From Microbacterium sp. BR1 (GTDB lineage Bacteria > Actinomycetota > Actinomycetes > Actinomycetales > Microbacteriaceae): a DNA stretch of 64,000 nt. Under the pieces are notes generated by a model that ran no database searches, was not told the origin of the DNA, and saw only the letters and a list, made by a program, of their open reading frames with translations. The translations under genes were made by a program, and so were the position numbers. How positions within the stretch are numbered: position 1 is the first letter of the stretch; each line of letters begins with the position of its first letter. The stretch is from NCBI RefSeq assembly GCF_002812725.1, contig NZ_NMUN01000002.1, forward strand, positions 62,001 to 126,000, written 5' to 3'. Positions 15,537 through 24,090 of the stretch are shown here, in pieces.

Positions 15537-16541
15537 TCACGCCCTGCGCGGCGGCGCCGTCGTGGCGCGCGGCACCAGTCGGGTCGGCAGCACGAGATGC
15601 GTGGCGGGTAACGGGTCGCCGTTCAGCAGCAGCACGAGCATATTGGCGGCCTCGGCACCGAGCCGCCGCATCGGCTGGCGCACGGTGCTCAGCGGTGTCG
15701 AGAATTGGGATGCCTCGGGAATGTCGTCGAAGCCGACCACCGACAGGTCGCGCGGCACCTCCATCCCGATCCGGCGTGCCACCTCGAGGATCGCGATGGC
15801 GGAGAGGTCGTTGGCGGCGAAGATCGCGGTCGGCGGGCGGGGGACCTTCAGCAGCGACATGGCCGCGTCTCGCGCGGTGCGCGGGTGGTACATTCCGACA
15901 CGGGTCAGATCGGGGTCATGGGCGATACCCGCCTCGTTCAGCGCGAGACGGTAGCCCGACTCGCGCAGGACGGCGGAGCGCAGGTCGGGACGCCCGGCGA
16001 GGAAGCCGATACGGGTGTGCCCGAGTTCGATGAGATAGCGCGTCGCCATCCGCGCACCCTCCAGACTGTCTGATTCGACGGTAGGCAGGTCGGCGCGCCC
16101 GGTGTGCGGGTCGATCGCCACGATCGGGATCTCGGAGGACGCCCCGACGACGGTCGGCGTGACGATGATCGCGGCGTCGATGAGGGTGCCGCTCAGTCGC
16201 GAGAGCGAGCGACGTTCCCAGCCTTCGCTTTTCCCATGCTTGGAGCCGCTGTACGCGAGCAGGTCGAACCGGGAGTCGCGGAGCGCGAGCCCCACACCCT
16301 TCAGGATCTCGGCGCTGAAGGGCTCGAAGTCGGCAACGAGCACGCCCACGACACCGGTCGCGCGAGCCCGCATGCTGCTCGCGACGAGGCTCGATTCGTA
16401 GCCGAGGTCGCGCACGACCTCGTTGACGCGCTCGACCGTGGCGCTCGCGACGCCGTATCGGCCGTTTACCGCCTTCGACACGGTCGCGACCGAGACACCC
16501 GCCGCCTTCGCGACGTCGTGGATCGTCGTTCGCTTGCTCAC
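15537..16541 (-). CDS. LacI-family repressor of the ABC sugar operon
   Basis: This 334-residue LacI-type protein has its helix-turn-helix at residues 4-24 (TTIHDVAKAAGVSVATVSKAV) and a sugar-sensing domain starting at TGVVGVLVADF. I chose the GTG at 16541 because the conserved domain starts three residues later; the longer open frame crosses the divergent promoter and operator. It diverges from the sugar-binding lipoprotein gene, and a GTTTTCGAAAAC palindrome lies in the gap. The inducer is likely the oligosaccharide or glucoside carried by the importer. Confidence 0.9.
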   Translation of the reverse strand: MSKRTTIHDVAKAAGVSVATVSKAVNGRYGVASATVERVNEVVRDLGYESSLVASSMRARATGVVGVLVADFEPFSAEILKGVGLALRDSRFDLLAYSGSKHGKSEGWERRSLSRLSGTLIDAAIIVTPTVVGASSEIPIVAIDPHTGRADLPTVESDSLEGARMATRYLIELGHTRIGFLAGRPDLRSAVLRESGYRLALNEAGIAHDPDLTRVGMYHPRTARDAAMSLLKVPRPPTAIFAANDLSAIAILEVARRIGMEVPRDLSVVGFDDIPEASQFSTPLSTVRQPMRRLGAEAANMLVLLLNGDPLPATHLVLPTRLVPRATTAPPRRA

Positions 16542-16568
16542 CGGGCCACCGTAGCGCACCTGGAAACT

Positions 16569-16580
16569 GTTTTCGAAAAC
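16569..16580. promoter_or_regulatory. Palindromic LacI-type operator of the ABC operon
   Basis: GTTTTCGAAAAC is a perfect 12-bp palindrome with central CG, flanked by AAAC and GTTT. It lies two bases upstream of the -35 hexamer of the ABC operon and 27 bases upstream of the LacI start codon, so it could serve both genes. Confidence 0.75.
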
Positions 16581-16582
16581 GT

Positions 16583-16611
16583 TTGACGACGACATTTCGC
16601 CTTGCGACACT
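16583..16611 (+). promoter_or_regulatory. Probable promoter of the ABC sugar operon
   Basis: TTGACG (16583-16588) and GACACT (16606-16611) are separated by 17 bp. The substrate-binding-protein ATG follows 69 bases after the -10 box. Confidence 0.55.
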
Positions 16612-16680
16612 GAGGCACCGTACTCCAGGCATCGCGCAGCGTGGTCGATGCCTCTCAACGAAGAGAAACAGGTGAATCAC

Positions 16681-17967
16681 ATGAAGCGTTCCAAGATCCT
16701 CGTGGGATCGGCAGCACTCGCGATCGGTGCCCTCGCACTCAGCGGCTGTAGCGGCGGCGGTTCCGGAGGCGACGACGGCGACGTCACCATGACGCTGTGG
16801 CACAACAGCACGACCGGCCCCGGATCGGAATTCTGGGACACGACGGCCGCGGCCTTCGAGGCGGACAATCCGGGTGTCACGATCGAGGTTCAGACCGTTC
16901 AGAACGAAGACCTCGACGGCAAGCTCCAGACGGCGCTCAACTCCGGCGACGCCCCCGACATCTTCCTGCAGCGTGGCGGCGGCAAGATGGCGGAGATGGT
17001 GAAGGCCGGCCAGCTGAAGGACCTGACGGGAAGCCTCTCGGGCGCCGCGACGGACGAGATCCCCGAGACCGCCTACGACGCCAGCACCATCGACGGCAAG
17101 ATCTACGCCCTCCCCGTGGCGGTTCTGCCCGGTGGCCTGTTCTACAGCCAGGACCTCTTCGACGAGGCCGGCATCACCGAGAACCCCACGACGATCGAGG
17201 AGTTCGACGGCACGATCGAGCAGCTCAAGGCCGCGGGCATCGCGCCCATCGCCCTCGGTGCGAAGGATGCCTGGCCCGCCGCGCACTGGTACTACTGGTT
17301 CGCGCTGCGCGAGTGCAGCACCGAAACGCTCGAGACGGCAGCCGCAGACCTCGACTTCACCGACGACTGCTGGATCAAGGCGGGCGAGGACCTGCAGGAA
17401 CTCGCCGCGCTCGAACCGTTCAACGACGGCTTCCTGACCACCTCCGCCCAGCAGGGCGCTGGTAGCTCGGCCGGTCTGATCGCCAACCACCAGGCGGGCA
17501 TGGAGCTCATGGGCGCCTGGAACCCCGGCGTGATCGCGGGCCTGACGCCCGACGAGATGCCGCTTCCCGACCTCGCCTGGTTCCCGTTCCCCGAGGTTCC
17601 CGGTGGTGCCGGTGAGCCCGCCGCCATCATGGGTGGCGTCGACGGATACTCCTGCTCGGTCGATGCACCGGACGCGTGCGTCGACTTCATGAACTACCTC
17701 GCCACGGCGGAGGTGCAGACGAACTACTACAAGGCGTTCAACGCGCCGCCGGTCAACACCGTCGCCCAGGAGGCCGTGACCGAACCGTACCTGCAGCAGA
17801 TCATCGAGGCGTACAACGCAGCTCCCTTCGCACCGCAGTGGCTCGACACGAGCTACGGCCAGAACGTGGGTAACGCGCTGAACGTCGCCGTGGTCGACAT
17901 GCTCGCGGGCAACGGTTCGCCCGAGGACATCGTCAAGGCCGTCAACGACGCCGCTGCGCGGGCGTAA
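16681..17967 (+). CDS. Sugar ABC transporter substrate-binding lipoprotein
   Basis: This 428-residue family-1 extracellular solute-binding protein begins with a lipoprotein signal peptide (KRSKILVGSAALAIGALALSG, lipidated cysteine in LSGC at about residue 22). The mature part starts with a Gly/Ser/Asp linker and the sugar-binding fold (MTLWHNSTTGPGSEFWDTTA). It captures an oligosaccharide or glycoside outside the membrane for the two permeases that follow. No ATPase gene is present; many actinobacteria share one MsiK-type ATPase among such importers. AGGTG precedes the ATG at 16681. Confidence 0.92.
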   Translation: MKRSKILVGSAALAIGALALSGCSGGGSGGDDGDVTMTLWHNSTTGPGSEFWDTTAAAFEADNPGVTIEVQTVQNEDLDGKLQTALNSGDAPDIFLQRGGGKMAEMVKAGQLKDLTGSLSGAATDEIPETAYDASTIDGKIYALPVAVLPGGLFYSQDLFDEAGITENPTTIEEFDGTIEQLKAAGIAPIALGAKDAWPAAHWYYWFALRECSTETLETAAADLDFTDDCWIKAGEDLQELAALEPFNDGFLTTSAQQGAGSSAGLIANHQAGMELMGAWNPGVIAGLTPDEMPLPDLAWFPFPEVPGGAGEPAAIMGGVDGYSCSVDAPDACVDFMNYLATAEVQTNYYKAFNAPPVNTVAQEAVTEPYLQQIIEAYNAAPFAPQWLDTSYGQNVGNALNVAVVDMLAGNGSPEDIVKAVNDAAARA

Positions 17968-17977
17968 GGCTCAGACC

Positions 17978-18997
17978 ATGCCGCATCGCGAGAACATCCT
18001 CGAGGTGGAGACCACGACGGCGGATCTCGCGAACGGGGATGGGGGCGGCAACACACCGTCCTCATCCCCGGCGCGCCGGCTCCGCTCACGCGGACTCGGC
18101 TGGGCGGGCCGACTCGAGGTCCTGATCCTCGTCGGCCCGGCCATGATCGTGTTCCTGGCCTTCGTCATCTTCCCCGTCCTGATGGCCGCCTACTACGGCT
18201 TCTTCAGCTGGGGAGGTTACGGACCGGCGACGGACTTCATCGGGCTTCGCAACTACGTCAACATCCTGACCGACCCCGCCTTCATCGAGGCGCTCGGCCA
18301 CAACGGCTTCATCGTCATCTTCTCCCTGATCCTTCAGGGACCGGTGGCCATCCTCCTGGCGCTCCTGCTGAACCGGCGGATGCGTGGACAGTCGCTCATC
18401 CGGGTGCTGATCTTCGTCCCCTACGTCATCGCCGAGGTCGTCGTCGGCACGGGCTGGAGCCTCATGCTCCAGACCAATGGTGCGGTCAACGGCATGCTGG
18501 AGAAGCTCGGGCTCGGCGCGCTCCAGCAGGACTGGCTGTCGAACCCGGACATCGCGATCTGGACGCTGATGGTGATCATCACCTGGAAGTACATCGGGTT
18601 CGCGGTCATCCTGTTCCTCGCGGGCCTGCAGGGCATCCCCGAGGAGCTCTACGAGGCTGCCGCGCTCGATGGCGCATCCTTCTGGCAGATGCAGCGCTCC
18701 ATCACGCTGCCCCTGCTGGCTCCGACCATTCGGATCTGGGCGTTCCTGTCGATCATCGGCGCTCTGCAGCTGTTCGACCTCGTCTACATCATCTGGGGGC
18801 AGTACGTGGCCGCCACCGCGGGCACCTCGACGATGGCGACCTACATGGTGGCCACGGGCCGCAACGCCGGCAACTTCGGCTACGGAAACGCCGTGGCGGT
18901 CGTGCTGTTCGTGATCTCGCTCATCGTCGCCCTCATCTATCAGCGATTCGTGCTGCGCCGTGACACGGCGGGCGCTCTCACCGAGGGGAAGCGATGA
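17978..18997 (+). CDS. Sugar ABC transporter permease, MalF type
   Basis: This 339-residue permease has six predicted membrane segments. The EAA loop that docks the ATPase is visible as EELYEAAALDGASFWQMQRSITLPLLAPTI (near residues 223-252). The N-terminal 45 residues are cytoplasmic and low in complexity. It starts ten bases after the binding protein gene and overlaps the next permease by four bases. It forms the membrane channel together with that permease. Confidence 0.92.
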   Translation: MPHRENILEVETTTADLANGDGGGNTPSSSPARRLRSRGLGWAGRLEVLILVGPAMIVFLAFVIFPVLMAAYYGFFSWGGYGPATDFIGLRNYVNILTDPAFIEALGHNGFIVIFSLILQGPVAILLALLLNRRMRGQSLIRVLIFVPYVIAEVVVGTGWSLMLQTNGAVNGMLEKLGLGALQQDWLSNPDIAIWTLMVIITWKYIGFAVILFLAGLQGIPEELYEAAALDGASFWQMQRSITLPLLAPTIRIWAFLSIIGALQLFDLVYIIWGQYVAATAGTSTMATYMVATGRNAGNFGYGNAVAVVLFVISLIVALIYQRFVLRRDTAGALTEGKR

Positions 18998-19869
18998 TGG
19001 CCACGCTTGCACCGACCGTCCGCCGAGCCGACCGGAGCCGCGGAGCGGCCAACCGCGCACGGGGCAACCCGGGCGTGTGGTTCGTCGCGCTCGTCGTGAT
19101 CGCGCTCATGCTCGGGCCGGTCATCTACATCATCATCGGCGGCTTCCGCACGAACTCCGAGATCACGACGGACCCGGCCGGGTTCCCCTCCGTGTGGAAC
19201 GTCAACAACTACCTCGACGTCCTCACGGGCGGGGTGTTCTGGCAGCAGGTGCTCAACTCCACGATCGTCGCGGTCGCGACGAGTGTCGGCGCCGTGACGC
19301 TGGGCCTGATGGCGAGCTACGTGCTGGCCCGGTACTCGTTCCGGGGCCGCGGGGTGCTGTACGCGCTCTTCGCCGCGGGGCTGATGTTCCCCCTCACGGT
19401 GGCCATCACGCCGCTCTACATCATGGTCAGGAGCCTCGGCCTGATGAACTCGCTCGGCGGCATCATCCTGCCGCAGATCGCCTTCGCGCTGCCGGTGACG
19501 ATCATCATCCTGGTGCCTTTCCTGCGGGCGATCCCCGACGAGATCCAGGAGGCCGCGTTCATCGACGGATGCAGCCGACTCGGCTTCTTCTGGCGCATGG
19601 TCGTGCGGCTGTCGATGCCGGGTGTCATCACCACCGGCATCCTGGCCTTCATCGGATCCTGGAACGCCTATCTGCTGCCCCTGTTCATCCTGAACAACGA
19701 TGCGATGTTCACGCTCCCGCTCGGGGTGCAGAGCTTCTCGTCGCAGTACTCGGTCGACACGGCGAAGGTCATGGCGTTCACGGCGCTGTCGATGCTGCCG
19801 GCCCTGCTGTTCTTCAGTATCTTCGAGCGCCGGATCGTCGGCGGCCTGACAGGAGCGGTCAAGGGATGA
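18994..19869 (+). CDS. Sugar ABC transporter permease, MalG type
   Basis: This 291-residue permease pairs with the upstream MalF-type protein. It has six hydrophobic segments and an EAA loop, DEIQEAAFIDGCSRLGFFWRMVVRLSMPGV (near residues 184-213). Two ATGs in tandem (18994 and 18997) are possible starts; the first overlaps the preceding stop as ATGA, which favours coupling. It also overlaps the start of the GH3 gene. Confidence 0.92.
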   Translation: MMATLAPTVRRADRSRGAANRARGNPGVWFVALVVIALMLGPVIYIIIGGFRTNSEITTDPAGFPSVWNVNNYLDVLTGGVFWQQVLNSTIVAVATSVGAVTLGLMASYVLARYSFRGRGVLYALFAAGLMFPLTVAITPLYIMVRSLGLMNSLGGIILPQIAFALPVTIIILVPFLRAIPDEIQEAAFIDGCSRLGFFWRMVVRLSMPGVITTGILAFIGSWNAYLLPLFILNNDAMFTLPLGVQSFSSQYSVDTAKVMAFTALSMLPALLFFSIFERRIVGGLTGAVKG

Positions 19870-22184
19870 GCACGATTGATGTGCCCGCGGCATCGACCCG
19901 GGTACGGGAGCTTCTCGCGCGCATGACGCTCGAGGAGAAGCTGGCGCAGCTGGTCGGATTCTGGGTCGACAAGGGCGACGAGGCGGTCGCGCCGATGGCC
20001 GGCGAGATGTCGGTCGCGGCGCAGTACGAGCAGGCGATCGGGGACGGCATCGGGCATCTCACCCGCGTCTACGGCACCCGCCCGGTCGACCCCGTGGAGC
20101 GTGCCGGATGGCTGTGGGAGCAGCAGCGGCGTCTGCGCGAGCAGACGCGGCTCGGTATTCCGGCGATCGTGCACGAGGAGTGCCTGACGGGGCTCGCAGC
20201 GTGGAAGGCCGCGACGTACCCGACCCCGCTGGCGTGGGGGGCCTCGTTCGACACCGAGCTCGTGGAGGAGGTCGGTCAGGCGATCGGGGCCTCGATGCGC
20301 GAGCTCGGCATCCACCAGGGGCTGGCGCCCGTGCTCGACGTGATCCGCGACGCCCGCTGGGGTCGCACCGACGAGTGCATCGCCGAGGACCCCTACGTCG
20401 TGGGCATGCTCGGCACGGCATATGTGCGCGGACTCCAGGCCGCCGGGGTGCACGCGACGCTGAAGCACTTCGTGGGATACTCGGCCTCGCGTTCGGGTCG
20501 TAACCACGCACCCGTGCACGCCGGAGCCCGCGAGGTGCGCGATGTGCTCCTGCCGCCCTTCGAGATGGCGGTTCGCGAGGGCGGCGTGCGCTCGGTGATG
20601 AACTCCTATGCCGAGATCGACGGCCTTCCCGTCGGCGGGGTCCCCGACTACCTGACCGGCATCCTCCGCGACGAGTGGGGTTTCGACGGCGTCGTGGTGT
20701 CGGACTACTTCTCGGTGGCGTTCCTGCACACGATGCACGCGGTCGCCGCGGACCTCGGTGAGGCGGCGGAGAAGGCCCTCGCCGCCGGCATCGACGTCGA
20801 ACTGCCCACCGGGCACGCATTCCTCGGGCCGCTCGCCGAACGCATCCGGGCCGGACTCACGGACGAGGCACTCGTCGATCGAGCGGTGCTGCGCGTGCTG
20901 GCGCAGAAGGAGGAGCTGGGACTGTTCGACGAGACGTTCGACGAACCCCCCACGAGCGTCGACCTCGATTCGCCGCGTCACCGGGCCCTGGCTCGGCGGT
21001 TGGCCGAGGAATCCGTCGTGCTTCTCACGAACGACGGCACGCTGCCTCTGAGCTCGGCGGACGGCACGGCGGCGTCGCGCGTGGCGGTCATCGGCCCGAA
21101 CGCGGACTCGCCGGAAGCCCTCATGGGGTGCTATTCGTTCGCGAACCACGTGCTCGCGCACCACCCCGGAGTCGCGCTCGGCTTCGAGATCCCCAGCGTG
21201 CTCGATCGCATCCGGGCCGAGTTCCCGGATGTCTCGATCACCCACAGCCGCGGTTGCGACGTCGAGGGCGACGACCGCTCGGGATTCGCCGCTGCGGTCG
21301 AGGCCGCATCGGGCGCGGACGTCGCGATCGTCGTCGTCGGCGACCGTGCGGGCCTGTTCGGGCGCGGCACGGTCGGCGAGGGCAACGACGTCGAGTCCCT
21401 CGACCTTCCGGGCGTCCAGCGGGAGCTGGTCGAGGCGATCGTCGCGACGGGCACCCCGGTCGTGTTGACGCTCCTCACGGGTCGTCCCTACGCGCTGGCA
21501 TGGGCGGTCGAGGGCGCGAACGCGCCCGCCGCTGTCCTCCAGGCCTTCTTCCCGGGCGAAGAAGGCGGGTCCGCCCTCGCCGGCGTGATCTCGGGGAGGG
21601 TCTCGCCCTCCGGCCGCCTGCCCGTTTCGCTGCCGCGTTCCGCGGGGGCGCAGCCGTACTCCTACCTGCATCCGCTGCTCGGCGGACCCAACCCCGTCAC
21701 GAGTGCAGACAACACCCCCGTCCTGCCGTTCGGGCATGGACTGACGTACACGCGGTTCGAGCGTTCGGCGCTGACCGCCCCCGCCGAGGTTCCCGCGGGC
21801 GGGGAGTTCTCGACGAGCGTACGGGTCACGAACGTGGGCTCTCGAGCGGGGACGGATGTCGTGCAGCTGTACGCACGCGATCTATACGCGAGCGTCACCC
21901 GACCCGTGGCTCAGCTGCTCGCGTTCCAGCGCGTCGAGCTCGAGCCGGGCGAGTCCGCGATCGTCACCTTCACGGTGCCGACCTCGCGCCTGGCGTTCAC
22001 GGGCCGTGACGGACACCGGATCGTCGAGGCCGGTCGGGTCGAGATCTGGGTAGGGCCCTCGTGCGCGGAGCGGGACACCGAGACGTCCATGGAGGTTTCC
22101 GGCCCTGACCATCGTGTGGTCAAAGAGGATCGGCTGATCGCCCGTGTCGATACGGTTTCGGCCGGCGACGCCACGCGCGTCTGA
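19866..22184 (+). CDS. GH3 beta-glucosidase-type glycoside hydrolase
   Basis: This 772-residue protein has the GH3 layout: an N-terminal TIM barrel, an alpha/beta sandwich from about residue 370 (RVAVIGPNADSPEALMG) and a C-terminal fibronectin-III-like domain (VTNVGSRAGTDVVQLY). The nucleophile is D280 in VVVSDYFSV. Substrate-binding motifs such as KHFVGYSASRSGRN are kept. No signal peptide is present, so it acts inside the cell on what the importer brings in. Family members cleave beta-glucosides or beta-xylosides; specificity is not readable. The ATG at 19866 overlaps the permease stop codon. Confidence 0.92.
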   Translation: MSTIDVPAASTRVRELLARMTLEEKLAQLVGFWVDKGDEAVAPMAGEMSVAAQYEQAIGDGIGHLTRVYGTRPVDPVERAGWLWEQQRRLREQTRLGIPAIVHEECLTGLAAWKAATYPTPLAWGASFDTELVEEVGQAIGASMRELGIHQGLAPVLDVIRDARWGRTDECIAEDPYVVGMLGTAYVRGLQAAGVHATLKHFVGYSASRSGRNHAPVHAGAREVRDVLLPPFEMAVREGGVRSVMNSYAEIDGLPVGGVPDYLTGILRDEWGFDGVVVSDYFSVAFLHTMHAVAADLGEAAEKALAAGIDVELPTGHAFLGPLAERIRAGLTDEALVDRAVLRVLAQKEELGLFDETFDEPPTSVDLDSPRHRALARRLAEESVVLLTNDGTLPLSSADGTAASRVAVIGPNADSPEALMGCYSFANHVLAHHPGVALGFEIPSVLDRIRAEFPDVSITHSRGCDVEGDDRSGFAAAVEAASGADVAIVVVGDRAGLFGRGTVGEGNDVESLDLPGVQRELVEAIVATGTPVVLTLLTGRPYALAWAVEGANAPAAVLQAFFPGEEGGSALAGVISGRVSPSGRLPVSLPRSAGAQPYSYLHPLLGGPNPVTSADNTPVLPFGHGLTYTRFERSALTAPAEVPAGGEFSTSVRVTNVGSRAGTDVVQLYARDLYASVTRPVAQLLAFQRVELEPGESAIVTFTVPTSRLAFTGRDGHRIVEAGRVEIWVGPSCAERDTETSMEVSGPDHRVVKEDRLIARVDTVSAGDATRV

Positions 22185-22186
22185 GC

Positions 22187-23386
22187 ATGGACAAGCCCGT
22201 GCGAGTCGCCGTCATCGGTACCGGATTCATGGGGCGGATGCACGCCCAGGCGTGGCGTACCGCGCACCGCTTCTTCGACCTGCCGGGCACGCCCGTGCTG
22301 TCGGTCCTGGTGGGCACGAACGCCGAGCGAACCGCGGCCGCCGCGGGTCGGTGGGGGTTCGACGAGACCGCGACGGACTGGCGGAGCGTCGTCGGGCGCC
22401 CCGACATCGACGTCGTCGACATCTGCACGCCGGGTGACACGCACGCCGAGATCGCCCTGGCCGCTCTGGCGGCGGGCAAGCACGTGATGTGCGAGAAGCC
22501 GCTCGCGAACGACGTCGCCGACGCCGACCGAATGGTGGCCGCCGCCGGCCGGGCGGCGACGCAGGGCGTCGTGAGCATGTGCGGCTTCAGCTACCGCCGG
22601 ACGCCCGCCCTGTCGCTCGCTCGGCGACTGATCGAAGACGGCCGACTCGGAGAGATCCGTCACGTCCGTGCCCAGTACCTGCAGGACTGGCTGAGCGACG
22701 CCGAAGCGCCCTTCACCTGGCGCCTCGACAAGGAGCGGGCAGGTTCGGGAACCCTCGGCGACATCGGCGCGCACAGCATCGATACCGCGCAGTGGCTGAC
22801 GGGCGATCGGATCGACGGCGTTTCCGCGACGCTCCGCACGTTCGCCCTGACCCGACCCGTGCTCGGTGAGCAGGTGGGACTCGGGGGTCGCGCGCACGAG
22901 GGCGCCGAGCGCCGGCACGTGAGCGTCGACGATGCCGTGGCCTTCACGGCGGCCTTCTCGGGCGGGGCGCTCGGGGTCTTCGAGGCGACACGCATGGCCA
23001 CGGGGCACCGCAACTCGAACCGGATCGAGATCAACGGCGACCGCGGCTCGGTGGCCTTCGACTTCCGGTCGATGAACGAGCTCGACTTCTACGACGCGGC
23101 CGACCCGGCGGGTGAGCAGGGCTTCCGACGCATCCAGGCGAACGAGGCCGAGCACCCGTATGCCGGCGCGTGGTGGCCGCCCGGACACGGGCTCGGTTAC
23201 GAGCACCTGTTCACACACCAGGTCGTCGACTTCGTCCGAGCCGTGGCGGGTGACGGCGTCGCCCATCGAGAGCTGGCGAGCCCGACGTTCGCCGACGCGG
23301 CCCGTGTGCAGAGGGTGCTCGCGGCGGTCGAGAGCAGCGCGGCGCGCCAGAGCGTCTACACCCCGATAGAAGGAGTCTCCCGATGA
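22187..23386 (+). CDS. Gfo/Idh/MocA family oxidoreductase (first copy)
   Basis: This 399-residue protein begins with a Rossmann motif (VAVIGTGFMGRMHAQAW, residues 6-22) and contains the family signature AGKHVMCEKPLANDVADAD with its catalytic lysine near residue 102, followed by the C-terminal alpha/beta domain (GTLGDIGAHSIDTAQWL). Such enzymes oxidise sugars, sugar acids or inositols with NAD(P). It starts two bases after the GH3 stop and overlaps the ThuA gene, so it belongs to the same operon and probably acts on the released sugar. Confidence 0.9.
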   Translation: MDKPVRVAVIGTGFMGRMHAQAWRTAHRFFDLPGTPVLSVLVGTNAERTAAAAGRWGFDETATDWRSVVGRPDIDVVDICTPGDTHAEIALAALAAGKHVMCEKPLANDVADADRMVAAAGRAATQGVVSMCGFSYRRTPALSLARRLIEDGRLGEIRHVRAQYLQDWLSDAEAPFTWRLDKERAGSGTLGDIGAHSIDTAQWLTGDRIDGVSATLRTFALTRPVLGEQVGLGGRAHEGAERRHVSVDDAVAFTAAFSGGALGVFEATRMATGHRNSNRIEINGDRGSVAFDFRSMNELDFYDAADPAGEQGFRRIQANEAEHPYAGAWWPPGHGLGYEHLFTHQVVDFVRAVAGDGVAHRELASPTFADAARVQRVLAAVESSAARQSVYTPIEGVSR

Positions 23387-24090
23387 CCGCACGCAAAGCC
23401 CTCGTGGTCCGCGGCGGGTGGGAGGGGCACAGTCCCGTCGAAGCGACGGAGCTGTTCCTGCCGTTCCTCGAGGCGAGCGGGTTCGACGTGCGCGTCGAGG
23501 AGTCGAACGAGGTGTACGCCGACGAGGAGGAGATGGCCGCGACCGACCTCGTCGTGCAGTCGGTCACGATGTCCGAGATCTCGCGCGAGGCGTCCCGGGG
23601 GCTTCGGGCGGCGGTCGAGCGCGGCACGGGACTGGCGGGCTGGCACGGCGGTATCGCCGACTCGTACCGCAACGACGCCGACTACCTGCAGCTGATCGGG
23701 GGGCAGTTCGCGACGCACCCGTCGAAGCACCCCGACCAGTGCGCCGGGGATGAGACCGACAACTTCCTGCCCTACACGGTGGACCTCACCGGCCTCGGCC
23801 GATCGCACGCGATCATGGCGGGCCTCGACGACTTCGAACTGCGCACCGAGCAGTACTGGGTGCTGCACGACGACCTGAACGACGTGCTGGCCACGACGAC
23901 CCATCCCGTGCAGCCCTACCACCCGTGGCACCGACCGATCACCTCGCCCGCCGTGTGGACGCGGCTGTGGGGAGCGGGTCGCGTGTTCGTGGCCACGCCG
24001 GGTCACAGCCCGGACGTGCTGCGGGATCCGAACGTCCGAACCATCGTCGAGAGGGGCATGCTGTGGGCCAGCCGCACGGAATCGGCATAA
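23383..24090 (+). CDS. ThuA-like domain protein
   Basis: This 235-residue protein has the ThuA/class I glutamine-amidotransferase-like fold: ALVVRGGWEGHSPVEATELF at the start, then GTGLAGWHGGIADSY, GGQFATHP and YWVLHDDLNDVLATT. In rhizobia ThuA, with the dehydrogenase ThuB, takes part in trehalose or related disaccharide catabolism through 3-keto-sugars. Here too it lies between two Gfo/Idh/MocA dehydrogenases, overlapping both, which hints at a 3-keto-glycoside route. That role is inferred from context. Confidence 0.85.
   Translation: MTARKALVVRGGWEGHSPVEATELFLPFLEASGFDVRVEESNEVYADEEEMAATDLVVQSVTMSEISREASRGLRAAVERGTGLAGWHGGIADSYRNDADYLQLIGGQFATHPSKHPDQCAGDETDNFLPYTVDLTGLGRSHAIMAGLDDFELRTEQYWVLHDDLNDVLATTTHPVQPYHPWHRPITSPAVWTRLWGAGRVFVATPGHSPDVLRDPNVRTIVERGMLWASRTESA

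Noticed and set aside
18960..19865. Upstream extension of the GH3 frame by about 300 codons
   Set aside because: It overlaps the whole MalG-type permease gene and has no signal peptide or family similarity; the GH3 domain starts at 19866.
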